Below, piece after piece: positions 1 through 9,586 of a stretch of 64,000 nucleotides of DNA (position 1 is the stretch's first letter; every line of letters begins with the position of its first letter). The notes under the pieces are model-generated. The model made no database searches and had not been told where the DNA came from. It saw nothing but the letters and a program-made list of their open reading frames with translations. The translations under genes were made by a program, and so were the position numbers. Source of the DNA: Thermoflexus hugenholtzii JAD2 (GTDB lineage Bacteria; Chloroflexota; Chloroflexia; Chloroflexales; Roseiflexaceae); assembly GCA_945881915.1 (NCBI GenBank), contig CAMCVW010000006.1, positions 1-64,000 of the forward strand, read 5' to 3'.

Positions 1-97
1 AAAGGAAACGGATTTTACCACCGTCTCAAACCAGCAGCTTTCATCAGCTGTTGCGCTGATTAATTACCGTCCTCGGAAATGTCATCAGTGGCGATCG

Positions 98-147
98 ACG
101 AGTGAGTTATTCCTTACAGCGTTGTCGCAGTTGAAGTGACAATCTGC
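98..147. repeat. partial copy of a dispersed repeat
   Basis: This stretch (starting gacgagtgagttattcc) is almost identical to 25312-25362, which lies downstream of a secreted-protein gene. The rest of positions 1-193 shows no coding region. It is the tail end of a longer degenerate repeat family seen at 25150-25370 and 26400-26590. Confidence 0.7.
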
Positions 148-155
148 CCTCTGCA

Positions 156-189
156 AATTCCTAATTTCTAATTCATAATTCCTAATTCT
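156..189. repeat. heptamer tandem repeat (CTAATTC/ATAATTC type)
   Basis: About five imperfect 7-bp units lie just downstream of the DMT transporter stop codon. On the opposite strand the units read GAATTAG and GAATTAT, the same motif found at 33614, 35842, 45533, 50193 and 50703. Confidence 0.75.
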
Positions 190-193
190 ATTG

Positions 194-1072
194 CTACCCC
201 CGTCGTGCCAACGTCAATCCAGTGATGATGGTGGCGGCGCCGATGATATCTCGCGTCGTAATGGGGTCGCCGAGGATGTAATATGCCGAAATCACGCCGC
301 AGGCAGGTAACAAGCTCATATAGATACCGGTACGGGTCGAACCGACTTTGCTGACGCCGTTGTACCAGAGGATGTATGCAATCGTAATACTAAAAATCAC
401 CGAATACCCCATTGCACCCCAGTCCTGTACCCGCACAGCCGACCAATCCACGTGTGTAATTTGGCGTGCACCGAGCAACAGGACAGGGATTGCCCCGACC
501 GACAACGCAATGGCAGTAATCCGCAGGGGCGTATAGATTTTCAATAATGCTTTGGCGGCAATCGTGTAATACGCCCAGCATATAGCTGAACACAGGATGA
601 GGATGTCGCCGGTCATCGCATCCACACTCATTACCCTGCCGTCAATGAGGATGACAAAGACACCGCCGAACGACACTAATATTCCTACCCAGCCTATTCG
701 GGATAGCTTCTCTGAGCCACGTATTTGTCCCCACAGCGCCACCCAGATGGGCGTCGTAGCAGCCAGGAGTGCTGCGCTACTCGAATTGGTCAGATTGAGT
801 CCGAGCACAAAGAAATATTGGTACCCGCCCACGCCGATGAGGCCAATCAGCCCGACCGTCACCCAGTCCTTGCGCGCGATGTACAAACTTTTTTCAAGCA
901 AATAGACGATACTCAAAATCAATGGCGGCACCATCAGGAAGCGGGCCGTGTTGAACGCCAGTGGGTCCATGGTGGTGAATGCCGTTTTGACGATGGGCAT
1001 ATTGAGCGCCCAAAACAAAATAGTGGTCAGGAGGCCAAGATCGCTCCAGGGGATTTTTGAACGGATGGTCAC
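194..1072 (-). CDS. EamA/DMT-superfamily membrane transporter
   Basis: This is a 292-residue, very hydrophobic protein with about ten predicted membrane segments arranged as two EamA repeats, the usual size and layout of drug/metabolite transporters of the RhaT/YdcZ type. Such proteins export small metabolites or amino acids; the substrate cannot be read from sequence. The chosen start is a GTG at 1072 preceded by an AGGA box about seven bases upstream. It lies 28 bp downstream of the glycoside-hydrolase-like gene on the same strand and could be co-transcribed with it. The family call is firm, the function open. Confidence 0.9.
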   Translation of the reverse strand: MTIRSKIPWSDLGLLTTILFWALNMPIVKTAFTTMDPLAFNTARFLMVPPLILSIVYLLEKSLYIARKDWVTVGLIGLIGVGGYQYFFVLGLNLTNSSSAALLAATTPIWVALWGQIRGSEKLSRIGWVGILVSFGGVFVILIDGRVMSVDAMTGDILILCSAICWAYYTIAAKALLKIYTPLRITAIALSVGAIPVLLLGARQITHVDWSAVRVQDWGAMGYSVIFSITIAYILWYNGVSKVGSTRTGIYMSLLPACGVISAYYILGDPITTRDIIGAATIITGLTLARRG

Positions 1073-1100
1073 GTGTAGGTCCTAACTGTCTGACGATGCC

Positions 1101-2903
1101 TTATTTGGGCATGTTCTTGAGTGCGGTGTACGCAGGACGTGGGCTCCAATCGCCGTTCAACACACCAAACGCGGCTTGTTCGTGGAGTGGATTCCCAACT
1201 GCCTTCCATGGAATCGCAAAGTTCAAATTCCATACAAACATTCCCGTCAGCCAGCCGCTGTGATGGGTGTGTGTGTATTGGATTGCACGGACCAAATAAT
1301 CTGCCTGCTGCTCCATACTGAGCTGATTGCCGTATTCGTATCCTGGCGTCGTATTGGTCGTCGCCCAGCCGAATTCGGTCACCCAGACCGGTTTTGTTGC
1401 GAGTCCATGTTTGAGCATCAGGGTGCGTACATCCTCGACACGGCGGAAGTAGAACTCACGACTATTGAGGAAGTTTGGTCCCGGCCCAGGTTTGTCTGGC
1501 CACAGCGACTCCGGAGGATTGGAATGGGCGCCCGGATGGACTCCGACGATATCTACGACCTGCCCAAAGCGCGCATCGCGAAACATTCCCTCATAGTAGC
1601 GCAGATCGCTCATCGCCACCGTGGGCCAGTTTGTCTCGGTCGAGGCGAGTGCACCCGACACGATGAGCGCGCTAGGGTCAGCGGCTTTGATGGCCAAGGC
1701 TGCACCGACGAGCAAGTCCATATAGTCTGCGACGCCACTCACGGTCCCGCCGTTTTCGACAGCGAGGTTTTGTTCGTTCCAGATTTCGTACGCGCGCACG
1801 CGACCCGCGTAGCGGTGGGCGAGTTGTTCGACAAATGTATTGAAGGTGGCATAGTGGGCCCGGTCGGGCATGCCATGCAAGCCATTGGCAGTGGTCCAGC
1901 GTGGTGCAGCGACGATGCTCAGGAGTAATTTGGTCTGTCGATTCGTTGCATCTGCGACGATACGGTCTAATTCACCCCAGTAGATAGTGCCCGATTTGTC
2001 GTGGAGGTCCATCCAGCGCACTTGTTGGCGAATCCAAGGCATGCCCGCTTCCATTGCCAGGTTCATCAGTCGCGGACGGTCCTGCCAGGTGGTGCCGTGA
2101 CTGCCGCCGTAGAGCACTGCATTGAATCCGTACACAAACCCTGCGAGCGGATTGATTGCACCGGGATCGCTGACTGCTGCTGGACTCGGTACGGTTGCTG
2201 TGGGTGAAAAAGCCGCCTCGCCTGTGTGCTGCTGGTCACGGTATTCGCTCCCCAACAATCCCAACAGGATGCGAAATCGCGGATTCGGCTCATCAGGGTG
2301 CCATTCCAGACGTTGTCGTTCGAAGTACTGGACCCAGTAGGTTTTACCGTCGGCTTGGTTGACTTCTTGGGTCTGTTCCGACAGCGGTCTTCCATAGACG
2401 CGTAATCCGCCGTTGTTGGCATAAAAATCGCGGAACGGCGCAGGCGAATTGCGCAGTGTGTGCCCACTCACACGGTCAAATGTGCCGTCGCCGGGGTCGA
2501 CGACTGCAATAAATGCCGGTTCGACGCGGCGCATGACGACCATTGCAGCGCCGAGCAGACGTCCTTGGACGTAGTATCCCGTCCCGGCCAAGTCGGGGTT
2601 TTCTTCGAGAATGGCGCGTTCAAAGTATTGGACGCGATAGTACTCACCAGGAGTGCTGATACTCTCTTCGATGAAGGGTTGCGAAATGGGCAATCCGTAG
2701 ACAAACAATGGATTGGGTGCAGCGTTCCAGGTTTTCAGGAAGTAATCAGCAACGGTAAACCCCGTCTCGCCAAAGGTGCGTGCGGTACCAGTTTTGATAG
2801 AAGCAGGTACTTCAGCAGGACTATGCGGCGCGGCGAGTGCGGCTGTCGGTGCCAGTGATGCAGCCAACAGACAGAGCAGAATGATTCGATGAAACCGCGG
2901 CAT
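1101..2903 (-). CDS. secreted clan-A glycoside-hydrolase-like protein with two VQYFER modules
   Basis: A 600-residue exported protein. It starts with a signal peptide (hydrophobic LLCLLAASLAPTAALA), followed by two copies of a ~110-residue module with the signatures 'VYGLPISQPF ... VQYFERA' and 'VYGRPLSEQ ... VQYFERQRLEWHP', typical of Chloroflexota surface proteins. From about residue 255 a TIM-barrel domain follows, with EIWNEQN near residue 375 (expected acid/base Glu) and WVTEFGWAT near residue 509 (expected nucleophile Glu), the paired-glutamate arrangement of clan GH-A. Substrate unknown; plausibly a cell-envelope or environmental polysaccharide. Paralogous to 4301-6097 over its full length and to 3014-4291 over the barrel. 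Confidence 0.85.
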   Translation of the reverse strand: MPRFHRIILLCLLAASLAPTAALAAPHSPAEVPASIKTGTARTFGETGFTVADYFLKTWNAAPNPLFVYGLPISQPFIEESISTPGEYYRVQYFERAILEENPDLAGTGYYVQGRLLGAAMVVMRRVEPAFIAVVDPGDGTFDRVSGHTLRNSPAPFRDFYANNGGLRVYGRPLSEQTQEVNQADGKTYWVQYFERQRLEWHPDEPNPRFRILLGLLGSEYRDQQHTGEAAFSPTATVPSPAAVSDPGAINPLAGFVYGFNAVLYGGSHGTTWQDRPRLMNLAMEAGMPWIRQQVRWMDLHDKSGTIYWGELDRIVADATNRQTKLLLSIVAAPRWTTANGLHGMPDRAHYATFNTFVEQLAHRYAGRVRAYEIWNEQNLAVENGGTVSGVADYMDLLVGAALAIKAADPSALIVSGALASTETNWPTVAMSDLRYYEGMFRDARFGQVVDIVGVHPGAHSNPPESLWPDKPGPGPNFLNSREFYFRRVEDVRTLMLKHGLATKPVWVTEFGWATTNTTPGYEYGNQLSMEQQADYLVRAIQYTHTHHSGWLTGMFVWNLNFAIPWKAVGNPLHEQAAFGVLNGDWSPRPAYTALKNMPK

Positions 2904-2958
2904 GCGGGGGTACTCCGTGTGTTGGTGAATGTCGTCGCATTATACAAGGCATACAGCC

Positions 2959-2996
2959 GAAAAAAACCACCCATTCGCGGATGCGAATGGGTGGTC
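2959..2996 (-). terminator. rho-independent terminator
   Basis: On the minus strand a perfect 12-bp stem (CCACCCATTCGC with GCGAATGGGTGG) and a 4-nt loop is followed by a run of T. It ends the two-gene unit 6097-3014. Confidence 0.9.
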
Positions 2997-3013
2997 TGCA
3001 TCGAAGCCGTGGA

Positions 3014-4291
3014 TTAGCGGCGGCCTTCTTGCTTGATGTAGTTCATGAAGCCTTGGACGGCATTGAATGCCGGACGTGGGCTCCAGTCAGGATTGAGGAT
3101 GCCGAATGAAGCCTGTTCGTGCATTGGTTGATCCTGTGCACCCCACAAGACAGCGAAGTTCATATTCCAGAGGAACATGTTGGCTAACCATGGCGAACCG
3201 TCTGGGTTGCGGTACTTGTTGTATGCCAGCTGCATGGCCCCAAGGATGTACTCGCCTTGTTGGTCCAAGGTCACCTGGTTACCGAATTCGTATCCGGGGG
3301 TTTCGTTTGCGGTCGCCCAGCCGAATTCCGTAATCCAGATTTGATGATCACCGACGCCTTCTTCGATCATGAACTTGCGAACATTCTCGACGTGGCGGAA
3401 GTAGAAGGTAGGATCTGTCGTCCAGCCTTCGGCGTTGCTCGGGTTATCTGGCCACATCGTTTCGGGAGGATTGGCCGAACCGCCGGGGTGGACTGCTTGG
3501 ACGTCGAAGTAATCCTTGATCATGCCGTCTTTGTAGCGGTACATCTCGCGATAGTAGGTCTCATCGGCCACAGCCAACGCAGGGTCGGTGATGCCAGACG
3601 ACGATGGTGCGCCAGAGAGAACGATCGTGGATGGTTCGACGGCTTTGATGCGGGTATAGCATTCAGCCAATAGCTCGACGTACCGACCTGCGTCTTCGGG
3701 GACGATGCGTCCGCCGTTTTCGTGGGCCAGGTTCTGCTCATTCCAGATTTCGACTGCCTTGATTTTGGTGCCGTAGTGCTTCATCATTGCTTCGACGAAG
3801 TCACCCATTGCTTTGGGGTCGTCCGGCATACCGTTCGATTCGCTATAAAACGTCGGCGCCTGGACAATCGAAATGAGTAACTTCAAGTTGTGGGCATTTG
3901 TTTCATCGACGATGTCGTCGAGCTGGTCCCACAAGTAGTTACCGGCTGGTCCTTCGATATCCTTCCAAACGATTTGCTGACGCACCCAGTCGAAGCCAGC
4001 AATGTTGGTCAGCGCGAGGACACGTTCACGGTCGGTGTAATAGAGATGATCGACGATGCCGAACTCCATAATGGCGGAGGTAAGCGGCTGACCGGGTGCC
4101 GGAGCTGGCGCTGCGATCGGGACCGCTGTTTCGGTGGGTTGGGAGAGTGGCGTTGCTGTAGCAGGTACTGCGGTATTGTTTGCAGGGGCTGGGGTCGGCT
4201 CTACAGCCGCCCCGCCACTACACGCCACAAGAAGTGGCAAAACACAGACTGCTGACCAGAACCCACGTAATGCACGTGCATGGTTCATCAT
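3014..4291 (-). CDS. lipoprotein with clan-A glycoside-hydrolase-like barrel
   Basis: A 425-residue predicted lipoprotein: the signal peptide ends in a lipobox at VACSGG (Cys about residue 24), followed by a Pro/Thr/Ala-rich linker to about residue 70. The rest is the same TIM barrel as in its neighbours, with EIWNEQNLAHENGG near residue 182 and ITEFGWAT near residue 321 carrying the two expected catalytic glutamates. It lacks the two VQYFER modules. The gene starts 9 bp after the stop of the 598-residue paralogue, so the two form an operon closed by the terminator at 2959-2996. Substrate unknown. Confidence 0.85.
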   Translation of the reverse strand: MMNHARALRGFWSAVCVLPLLVACSGGAAVEPTPAPANNTAVPATATPLSQPTETAVPIAAPAPAPGQPLTSAIMEFGIVDHLYYTDRERVLALTNIAGFDWVRQQIVWKDIEGPAGNYLWDQLDDIVDETNAHNLKLLISIVQAPTFYSESNGMPDDPKAMGDFVEAMMKHYGTKIKAVEIWNEQNLAHENGGRIVPEDAGRYVELLAECYTRIKAVEPSTIVLSGAPSSSGITDPALAVADETYYREMYRYKDGMIKDYFDVQAVHPGGSANPPETMWPDNPSNAEGWTTDPTFYFRHVENVRKFMIEEGVGDHQIWITEFGWATANETPGYEFGNQVTLDQQGEYILGAMQLAYNKYRNPDGSPWLANMFLWNMNFAVLWGAQDQPMHEQASFGILNPDWSPRPAFNAVQGFMNYIKQEGRR

Positions 4292-4300
4292 TGTCTCCGA

Positions 4301-6097
4301 TTATTTGGGCATTGCCTGGAGTGCGCGATAGGCCGGACGTGTGCTGTAATCGCCGTTAATGACGCCGTACGAAGCCTGCTCGTGGAGCTCGTTCCCATTG
4401 GCCTTCCATGACACCGCAAAGTTTAGCTGCCAGACAAACATGCCGCCCATCCAGTCTTTGTAGTTCGTGCGGGCAAGCTGGAATGCGCGGACGATGTATG
4501 ATGCCTGTGCGTCATAGCTAATCTTGTTGCCGAACTCGTAGCCTTCGGAATTGTTCTTGGTAGCCCAACCAAACTCGGTGACCCACATTTTCTTGTTGAC
4601 ACCCTTGCGTTGCATCAGTGCATGGACGTCTTCGACGCGGCGGAAGTAGAATTCACGGCTCTTGGTGAAGTCACCTGTGTGTGGATTATCTGGCCACATC
4701 GTGTCCGGAGGATTACCAGCCCCGCCGGGATGGACGCCGACGATATCGACGGCCCCATTGAAGCGTGCGTCGCTGAACATGGAATCGAGATAGGTGATAT
4801 CACTAATGGCGACGCTCCAGCTGTTTGTTTCGGTCGATGATGGTGCACCCGACACGATGATTGCACTGGGGTCGTTGGCTTTGATAGCCTGAGAAGCACC
4901 GACCAACATATCCATGTAGAAGGTTGGGTTAGCGACACGGCCGGCGTTTTCGTGGGCGAGATTCTGCTCGTTCCAGATTTCGTAGGCGCTGATTTTGCCT
5001 TTGTAGCGTTTGGCCATTTCGCCCATGAAGTAGTTGTAGTCTTTGAAGTGGTCGCGATCCGGCATGCCGTTTTTGCCATTGCTGGTAGCCCAGCTTGGTG
5101 CAGCCAAGACCGATACGAGCAGCTTCACGCCCATGCTCGAGGCATCGTTGACGATGTCGTCAAGCTCGCCCCAATAGATGGTGCCGGAGCGGTCATGCAG
5201 GTCCATCCAGCGCACTTGCTGGCGAATCCATGGCATGCCGGCGTCTTTGGCCAGCTGCAGGGAACGTTTGCGATCAACCGCACCATCCTGATTGTAGAGA
5301 ATGGCATTAAACCCATACACAAAGCCTGAGGTGGTCGGGGCAGATGCACCGTTGTTTGCTCCCGATAACTCGTTCGGCAATGCCGCACCCGCGGTGAACG
5401 CAGGATTTGTTTTGTGGTTGCCGTCACGGAATTCATTACCCAGCAACCCCAACATAATGCGGTATTTGGCGTTTGGCTCGTCTGGGTGCCACTCCATGCG
5501 CTGGCGCTCGAAGTATTGGACCCAGTAGGTCTTGCCGTCTGCTTTGTTCAATTCTTGGAACGGCTCGGACAGCGGTCGTCCAAACGCATTTAACCCGCCG
5601 TTTTTGTCATAAAACGACTTGAAAGGTGCAGGGGAATCGCTTAGGTTGTGCTTGGTGACGTTGTCGTAGGCTCCGGTACCTTTGGCAGCCGGCTTGAAGG
5701 CGCCTTCACCGCTGCGAGCTGCAGCCAACTTGTAACCGAGCAATCGACCTAAAATGTAATACTGACCGCCGGCGTTCTCTGGGTGTTCTTCCAGGATTGC
5801 GCGTTCAAAGTACTGCACACGATAGAATTCACCAGGATTGGAGAAACTCTGCTCGATGAATGGCTGCGAAATGGGCAGACCATAGACGAACATGGCATTT
5901 GGTGTGGCATTCCACGTCTTGAGGAAGTAGTTGGCTACCGTGAAGCCGGTCTCGCTAAAGGTGCGCGATCCTGCAGTCTGTTGTGATTGGGGCACTTCGC
6001 CAGGATTGTGCGGTGTTGCCTGGGCAACTTTGGGCACAATCAGCGCCGATGTGACGACCGTGATGAGAGCGATAGAAAGTAGAAAACGTTGAAACAA
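4301..6097 (-). CDS. secreted clan-A glycoside-hydrolase-like protein with two VQYFER modules
   Basis: A 598-residue paralogue of 1101-2903 with the same order: signal peptide (to about residue 27, VAQA), two VQYFER modules, then a TIM barrel with EIWNEQNLAHENAG near residue 376 and WVTEFGWATKN near residue 507. The start is a TTG at 6097, eight bases after a clear AAGGAG box; no in-frame ATG is better placed. First gene of a two-gene unit with the lipoprotein at 3014-4291. Three linked copies of one barrel indicate local duplication. The glycosidase assignment is inferred from the paired Glu motifs. Confidence 0.85.
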   Translation of the reverse strand: MFQRFLLSIALITVVTSALIVPKVAQATPHNPGEVPQSQQTAGSRTFSETGFTVANYFLKTWNATPNAMFVYGLPISQPFIEQSFSNPGEFYRVQYFERAILEEHPENAGGQYYILGRLLGYKLAAARSGEGAFKPAAKGTGAYDNVTKHNLSDSPAPFKSFYDKNGGLNAFGRPLSEPFQELNKADGKTYWVQYFERQRMEWHPDEPNAKYRIMLGLLGNEFRDGNHKTNPAFTAGAALPNELSGANNGASAPTTSGFVYGFNAILYNQDGAVDRKRSLQLAKDAGMPWIRQQVRWMDLHDRSGTIYWGELDDIVNDASSMGVKLLVSVLAAPSWATSNGKNGMPDRDHFKDYNYFMGEMAKRYKGKISAYEIWNEQNLAHENAGRVANPTFYMDMLVGASQAIKANDPSAIIVSGAPSSTETNSWSVAISDITYLDSMFSDARFNGAVDIVGVHPGGAGNPPDTMWPDNPHTGDFTKSREFYFRRVEDVHALMQRKGVNKKMWVTEFGWATKNNSEGYEFGNKISYDAQASYIVRAFQLARTNYKDWMGGMFVWQLNFAVSWKANGNELHEQASYGVINGDYSTRPAYRALQAMPK

Positions 6098-6217
6098 AAT
6101 GCGTTCTCCTTGACTCGTACGCCGAATAAATTGGTTTAAGTTCCGTTCATCATTCTACCACAGTCCGTAGCAAACATACAGATTGGGCTTGCTGATAGAG
6201 ACCTGAGAATATGCTTA

Positions 6218-7330
6218 CTACCCGGGCAAATCGACGTGCTCTGCTGAATCTGTGGGCACGGGGATGGGTTCGGTTATGGTTTGTGTACGCATATAAAAGT
6301 AGTTTGCAATCGAGGCTGCTACTCCCGCCAATGGCGTCCCAAACAAAATACCATATGGACCCGCTACTTGTGCACCAATCAGCAACGCCGCAAACACCAG
6401 CAGAGGATGTAATCCGACAATCCGACCGACCATACGCGGGAGGATGACGCTGAACAATATCTGCTGAATCACCAACATGACCAATACAAACGGCGCCAGA
6501 ATTCCCGCAGCTCCGGACGCCAGGATGACCACAATTGGTGGAATCAACGCAATCACTCCGCCGACCACCGGAACCATCACTATGATGCTCACGATCACGG
6601 TCGTGAGTGTGATGCTGTTGAGTCCAAAAATCCACATCACCACCGCATTACACAAAGCGTAGATGAGCGAACTAATAATCTGCACGCGCATGTAGCCGCC
6701 AAAAGTATTCGAAATGATGTTCCCAAACGTCTGTACTTCATCACGCCACGCACTCGGGGACAAACGAATCAACTTGTCGAATGCTTTTTGGCCATCAAAC
6801 GCCATATAGAAACTCAAAATCAACACAATGAACAGGTTGAATATCACGATTGCCACACTACTGGCAGCACCGAGCGTCTGCGAAAACGCTTCGCGACCGA
6901 CCATCCCGGCTTGTGACAAAAACGTATCTGCATTGAAGTAGGTTCGTATGTCGCTGTTGACCCCGACCTTCGACAATTGCAGTTGAATATCATCCAACGT
7001 CGACCAAAATACGGCCGTCAACTCCGGCGATGCCACGATCAGTCCCTGAATCTGAGTTGCCACAATCGGGATAATCGCAATCACGCCAAAGGCAATCAAC
7101 GACAACAACAGCACATACACAACGGGCACTGAAAAACCCCGGGGAATGCGTGCGCGTGCGCCCCACTCGAAGATAGGCTCGATGATGATGGCAATCAACC
7201 AGGCAAAGGCGAACATCAAGAGTGGCCCGGCCAATAATTCGGTGATTACGGCGAAGCGTTCGACGAGATAAAACGAAATCCCGATGATACCCAGCCAGAG
7301 CACCGCGTTGGACAGGCGTGGATTCGGCAT
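6218..7330 (-). CDS. AI-2E family transporter-like permease (DUF20)
   Basis: A 370-residue membrane protein with the hydrophobic pattern of the AI-2E/YdiK/PerM family: paired N-terminal helices, a soluble central stretch of about 90 residues, and a C-terminal block with GLHPLLVFAALLIGAQVAGP, the family's characteristic end motif. Members have been linked to autoinducer export or Na+/H+ antiport; which applies here is unknown. It starts 3 bp after the polyphosphate kinase stop, so both are very likely one transcript. Confidence 0.9.
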   Translation of the reverse strand: MPNPRLSNAVLWLGIIGISFYLVERFAVITELLAGPLLMFAFAWLIAIIIEPIFEWGARARIPRGFSVPVVYVLLLSLIAFGVIAIIPIVATQIQGLIVASPELTAVFWSTLDDIQLQLSKVGVNSDIRTYFNADTFLSQAGMVGREAFSQTLGAASSVAIVIFNLFIVLILSFYMAFDGQKAFDKLIRLSPSAWRDEVQTFGNIISNTFGGYMRVQIISSLIYALCNAVVMWIFGLNSITLTTVIVSIIVMVPVVGGVIALIPPIVVILASGAAGILAPFVLVMLVIQQILFSVILPRMVGRIVGLHPLLVFAALLIGAQVAGPYGILFGTPLAGVAASIANYFYMRTQTITEPIPVPTDSAEHVDLPG

Positions 7331-7333
7331 TGA

Positions 7334-9445
7334 TTACTCCATCGTGGCCAAACGGGCAAAAAATTCCTGGCAATCACGTTGCAACGAAACATCAGATTCC
7401 GTCGCACGCTTCCACGTTCCATCATACTGCAGAAGCCGCGCACGCTGTGTATCGGCGAGGTACGCACCCAAAAACTCGTTGCCTATCCACGCACGGATGT
7501 CTGGATCGTTAATGGGGAAGAGTGTTTCGACACGACGATCAAGATTGCGCTCCATCAAATCTGCGCTGCCGATGTAGACTTCCGGTGCTCCGGCATTGCC
7601 GAACCAAAACACGCGACTATGCTCCAGGAATCGCCCAACGATACTGCGAATGCGAATATTGGCGCTCATCCCTGGTACACCTGGAATGAGGCAGCACATC
7701 CCACGGATAATCAAGTCGATGTGTACCCCTGCGTTGGATGCACGGTAGAGTTGTTCGATGATTGCTGGGTCGACAAATGAATTTGATTTGAACACAATGT
7801 TGGCCGAACGACCCGCTTCGGCATGATCAACTTCGCGTTCGATGAGCGCCATCAGACGCAGACGCATATTGACCGGCGCAACCAGAAGCGCCTTGAAGTC
7901 AGCGTGTTTTGCGTAGCCGGTCAGATAGTTAAACACATTCGCGACATCAGCAGTTATTGCTTCGTTGCTGGTCATCAGACCGATGTCGGTGTAGATGCGT
8001 GCGGTGCCTGCGTTGTAATTACCCGTCCCGAGGTGCACGTAGCGTCGCAAAACACTTCCTTCACGGCGGATGACGAGCGCCATCTTGGCATGGGTTTTGA
8101 GGTTTGGCACCCCATAGACGACATGGACGCCGGCACGTTCGAGGGCCCGTGCCCAGGTAATATTGTTTTCTTCGTCGAAGCGTGCTTTGAGTTCGACGAG
8201 TACCGTGACCTGTTTGTCTAATTCACGTGCGCGCACCAGCGCATGCACAATCGGCGAATTATTGCCGACCCGGTAGAGCGTCTGTTTGATGGCGAGCACA
8301 TCGGGATCGGTGGCAGCGGTGTCGATGAAGTCGATGACAGGCTGGAACGAGTCGTATGGATGATGCATCACCACGTCGCGCTGACGCAGGGTATTCCAGA
8401 GTTGACCAGGAATCTGCATGTCACGCAGCGGTGTCGGGATCCGTGCAGACAACGTTGCATCTTTTAACTCTGGTCGGTCGATTTTGAGGAGTGACATCAA
8501 TGCAGACAACCCTAGCTGGCCGCGGATTTCGTACAAATCATCGCTCTCGAGGTGCAGGTTATTGAGCAGCAATACGCGCAAAGAGGCAGGCATATCGTGC
8601 TGTACAGCGATACGTACGACCGTACCAAAGCGCCGTTGGCGGATGTTTTCTTCGATAGCGGCAAGCAAATCATCGGCTTCGTCGTCTTCTATTTCGAAGT
8701 CGGCATTGCGCGTAATGCGGAAGGCATGTACCGCCAGGACGGTCTCGGCGGGGAACAAGTTATGCAGATTGGCCGCGATGACTTGTTCGATCCAAACCCA
8801 GCCGACACACTGTGCGGGGCTCAGTCCAGACGGCACCTGCGCGGCATCGAGTACCACTGGAATGAGGCGCGGCAAAACGGCGGGTACTTTGACACGCACA
8901 AATCGTTCTTCGCCGTCGCTGCCGATGACCACTGCCAAGTTCAAGCTCAGATTGGATATCAGCGGGAACGGATGACTCGCATCGAATGCCAGCGGCGTCA
9001 GAACCGGTTGAATCTGATCAAAATAATACTGATCAATCGCTGCTCTTTGCGTGGTCGATAATTCTGGATAATCCAAAACACATATACCCTGCGCCCGCAA
9101 CGCTGGGTTGATATCGGTCAACCAGCACTCCCGTTGCACGGCGAGCTGTGACAGTACCGCGGTGCGAATGGCACTCAATTGCTCGCTCGGGCTGAGCCCG
9201 TCCGGCGATGTGGTCTGTACGCCGACTCGTCGTTGTTCGCGTAATCCTGCCACCCGAATCATAAAGAACTCGTCCATGTTGGTGCTGCAAATGGCCAAAA
9301 ACTTGGCCCGCTCCAGCAGTGGATTGCGTGTGTCGAGTGCTTCGCTCAAGACGCGCTCGTTGAATTCGATCCAGCTCTGTTCACGATTAAACAACCGAGG
9401 AGCAGCGGGGCCGCGCTGCGTTGTGGTACGGCGTGTGCGGGGCAT
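7334..9445 (-). CDS. ppk1: polyphosphate kinase 1
   Basis: A 703-residue PPK1, the enzyme that polymerises the gamma-phosphate of ATP into inorganic polyphosphate. Diagnostic regions are FNREQSWIEFNERVLSEA at residues 20-37, STNMDEFFMIRVAGL near residue 55, the catalytic-histidine segment LKTHAKMALVIRREG in the first phospholipase-D-like domain, and the second domain with HSRVFWFGN. Length is normal for the family. It heads a two-gene unit with the AI-2E permease. Confidence 0.97.
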   Translation of the reverse strand: MPRTRRTTTQRGPAAPRLFNREQSWIEFNERVLSEALDTRNPLLERAKFLAICSTNMDEFFMIRVAGLREQRRVGVQTTSPDGLSPSEQLSAIRTAVLSQLAVQRECWLTDINPALRAQGICVLDYPELSTTQRAAIDQYYFDQIQPVLTPLAFDASHPFPLISNLSLNLAVVIGSDGEERFVRVKVPAVLPRLIPVVLDAAQVPSGLSPAQCVGWVWIEQVIAANLHNLFPAETVLAVHAFRITRNADFEIEDDEADDLLAAIEENIRQRRFGTVVRIAVQHDMPASLRVLLLNNLHLESDDLYEIRGQLGLSALMSLLKIDRPELKDATLSARIPTPLRDMQIPGQLWNTLRQRDVVMHHPYDSFQPVIDFIDTAATDPDVLAIKQTLYRVGNNSPIVHALVRARELDKQVTVLVELKARFDEENNITWARALERAGVHVVYGVPNLKTHAKMALVIRREGSVLRRYVHLGTGNYNAGTARIYTDIGLMTSNEAITADVANVFNYLTGYAKHADFKALLVAPVNMRLRLMALIEREVDHAEAGRSANIVFKSNSFVDPAIIEQLYRASNAGVHIDLIIRGMCCLIPGVPGMSANIRIRSIVGRFLEHSRVFWFGNAGAPEVYIGSADLMERNLDRRVETLFPINDPDIRAWIGNEFLGAYLADTQRARLLQYDGTWKRATESDVSLQRDCQEFFARLATME

Positions 9446-9529
9446 GGCGTATTCCTCGCGACGGTGGCTAATTTGCGTATCATACCGCAGTTGTTTGTGC
9501 GTGCTGTTAAATATATGTCAAAAGCATAC

Positions 9530-9572
9530 AAAAAAAACCGACGCCACTCGGTGCGTACCGAGTGACGTCGAT
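9530..9572 (-). terminator. rho-independent terminator
   Basis: Read on the minus strand, a ~15-bp stem (ATCGACGTCACTCGGT with ACCGAGTGGCGTCGGT, one wobble pair) and a 4-nt loop is followed by eight T. It terminates the Gfo/Idh/MocA oxidoreductase gene. Confidence 0.9.
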
Positions 9573-9586
9573 GCGGGTAGCACGCG

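Noticed and set aside
1176-1928. 250-codon open frame opposite the first glycosidase gene
   Set aside because: It is antisense to a full-length gene with signal peptide and catalytic motifs, has no ribosome-binding site and no recognisable domain.
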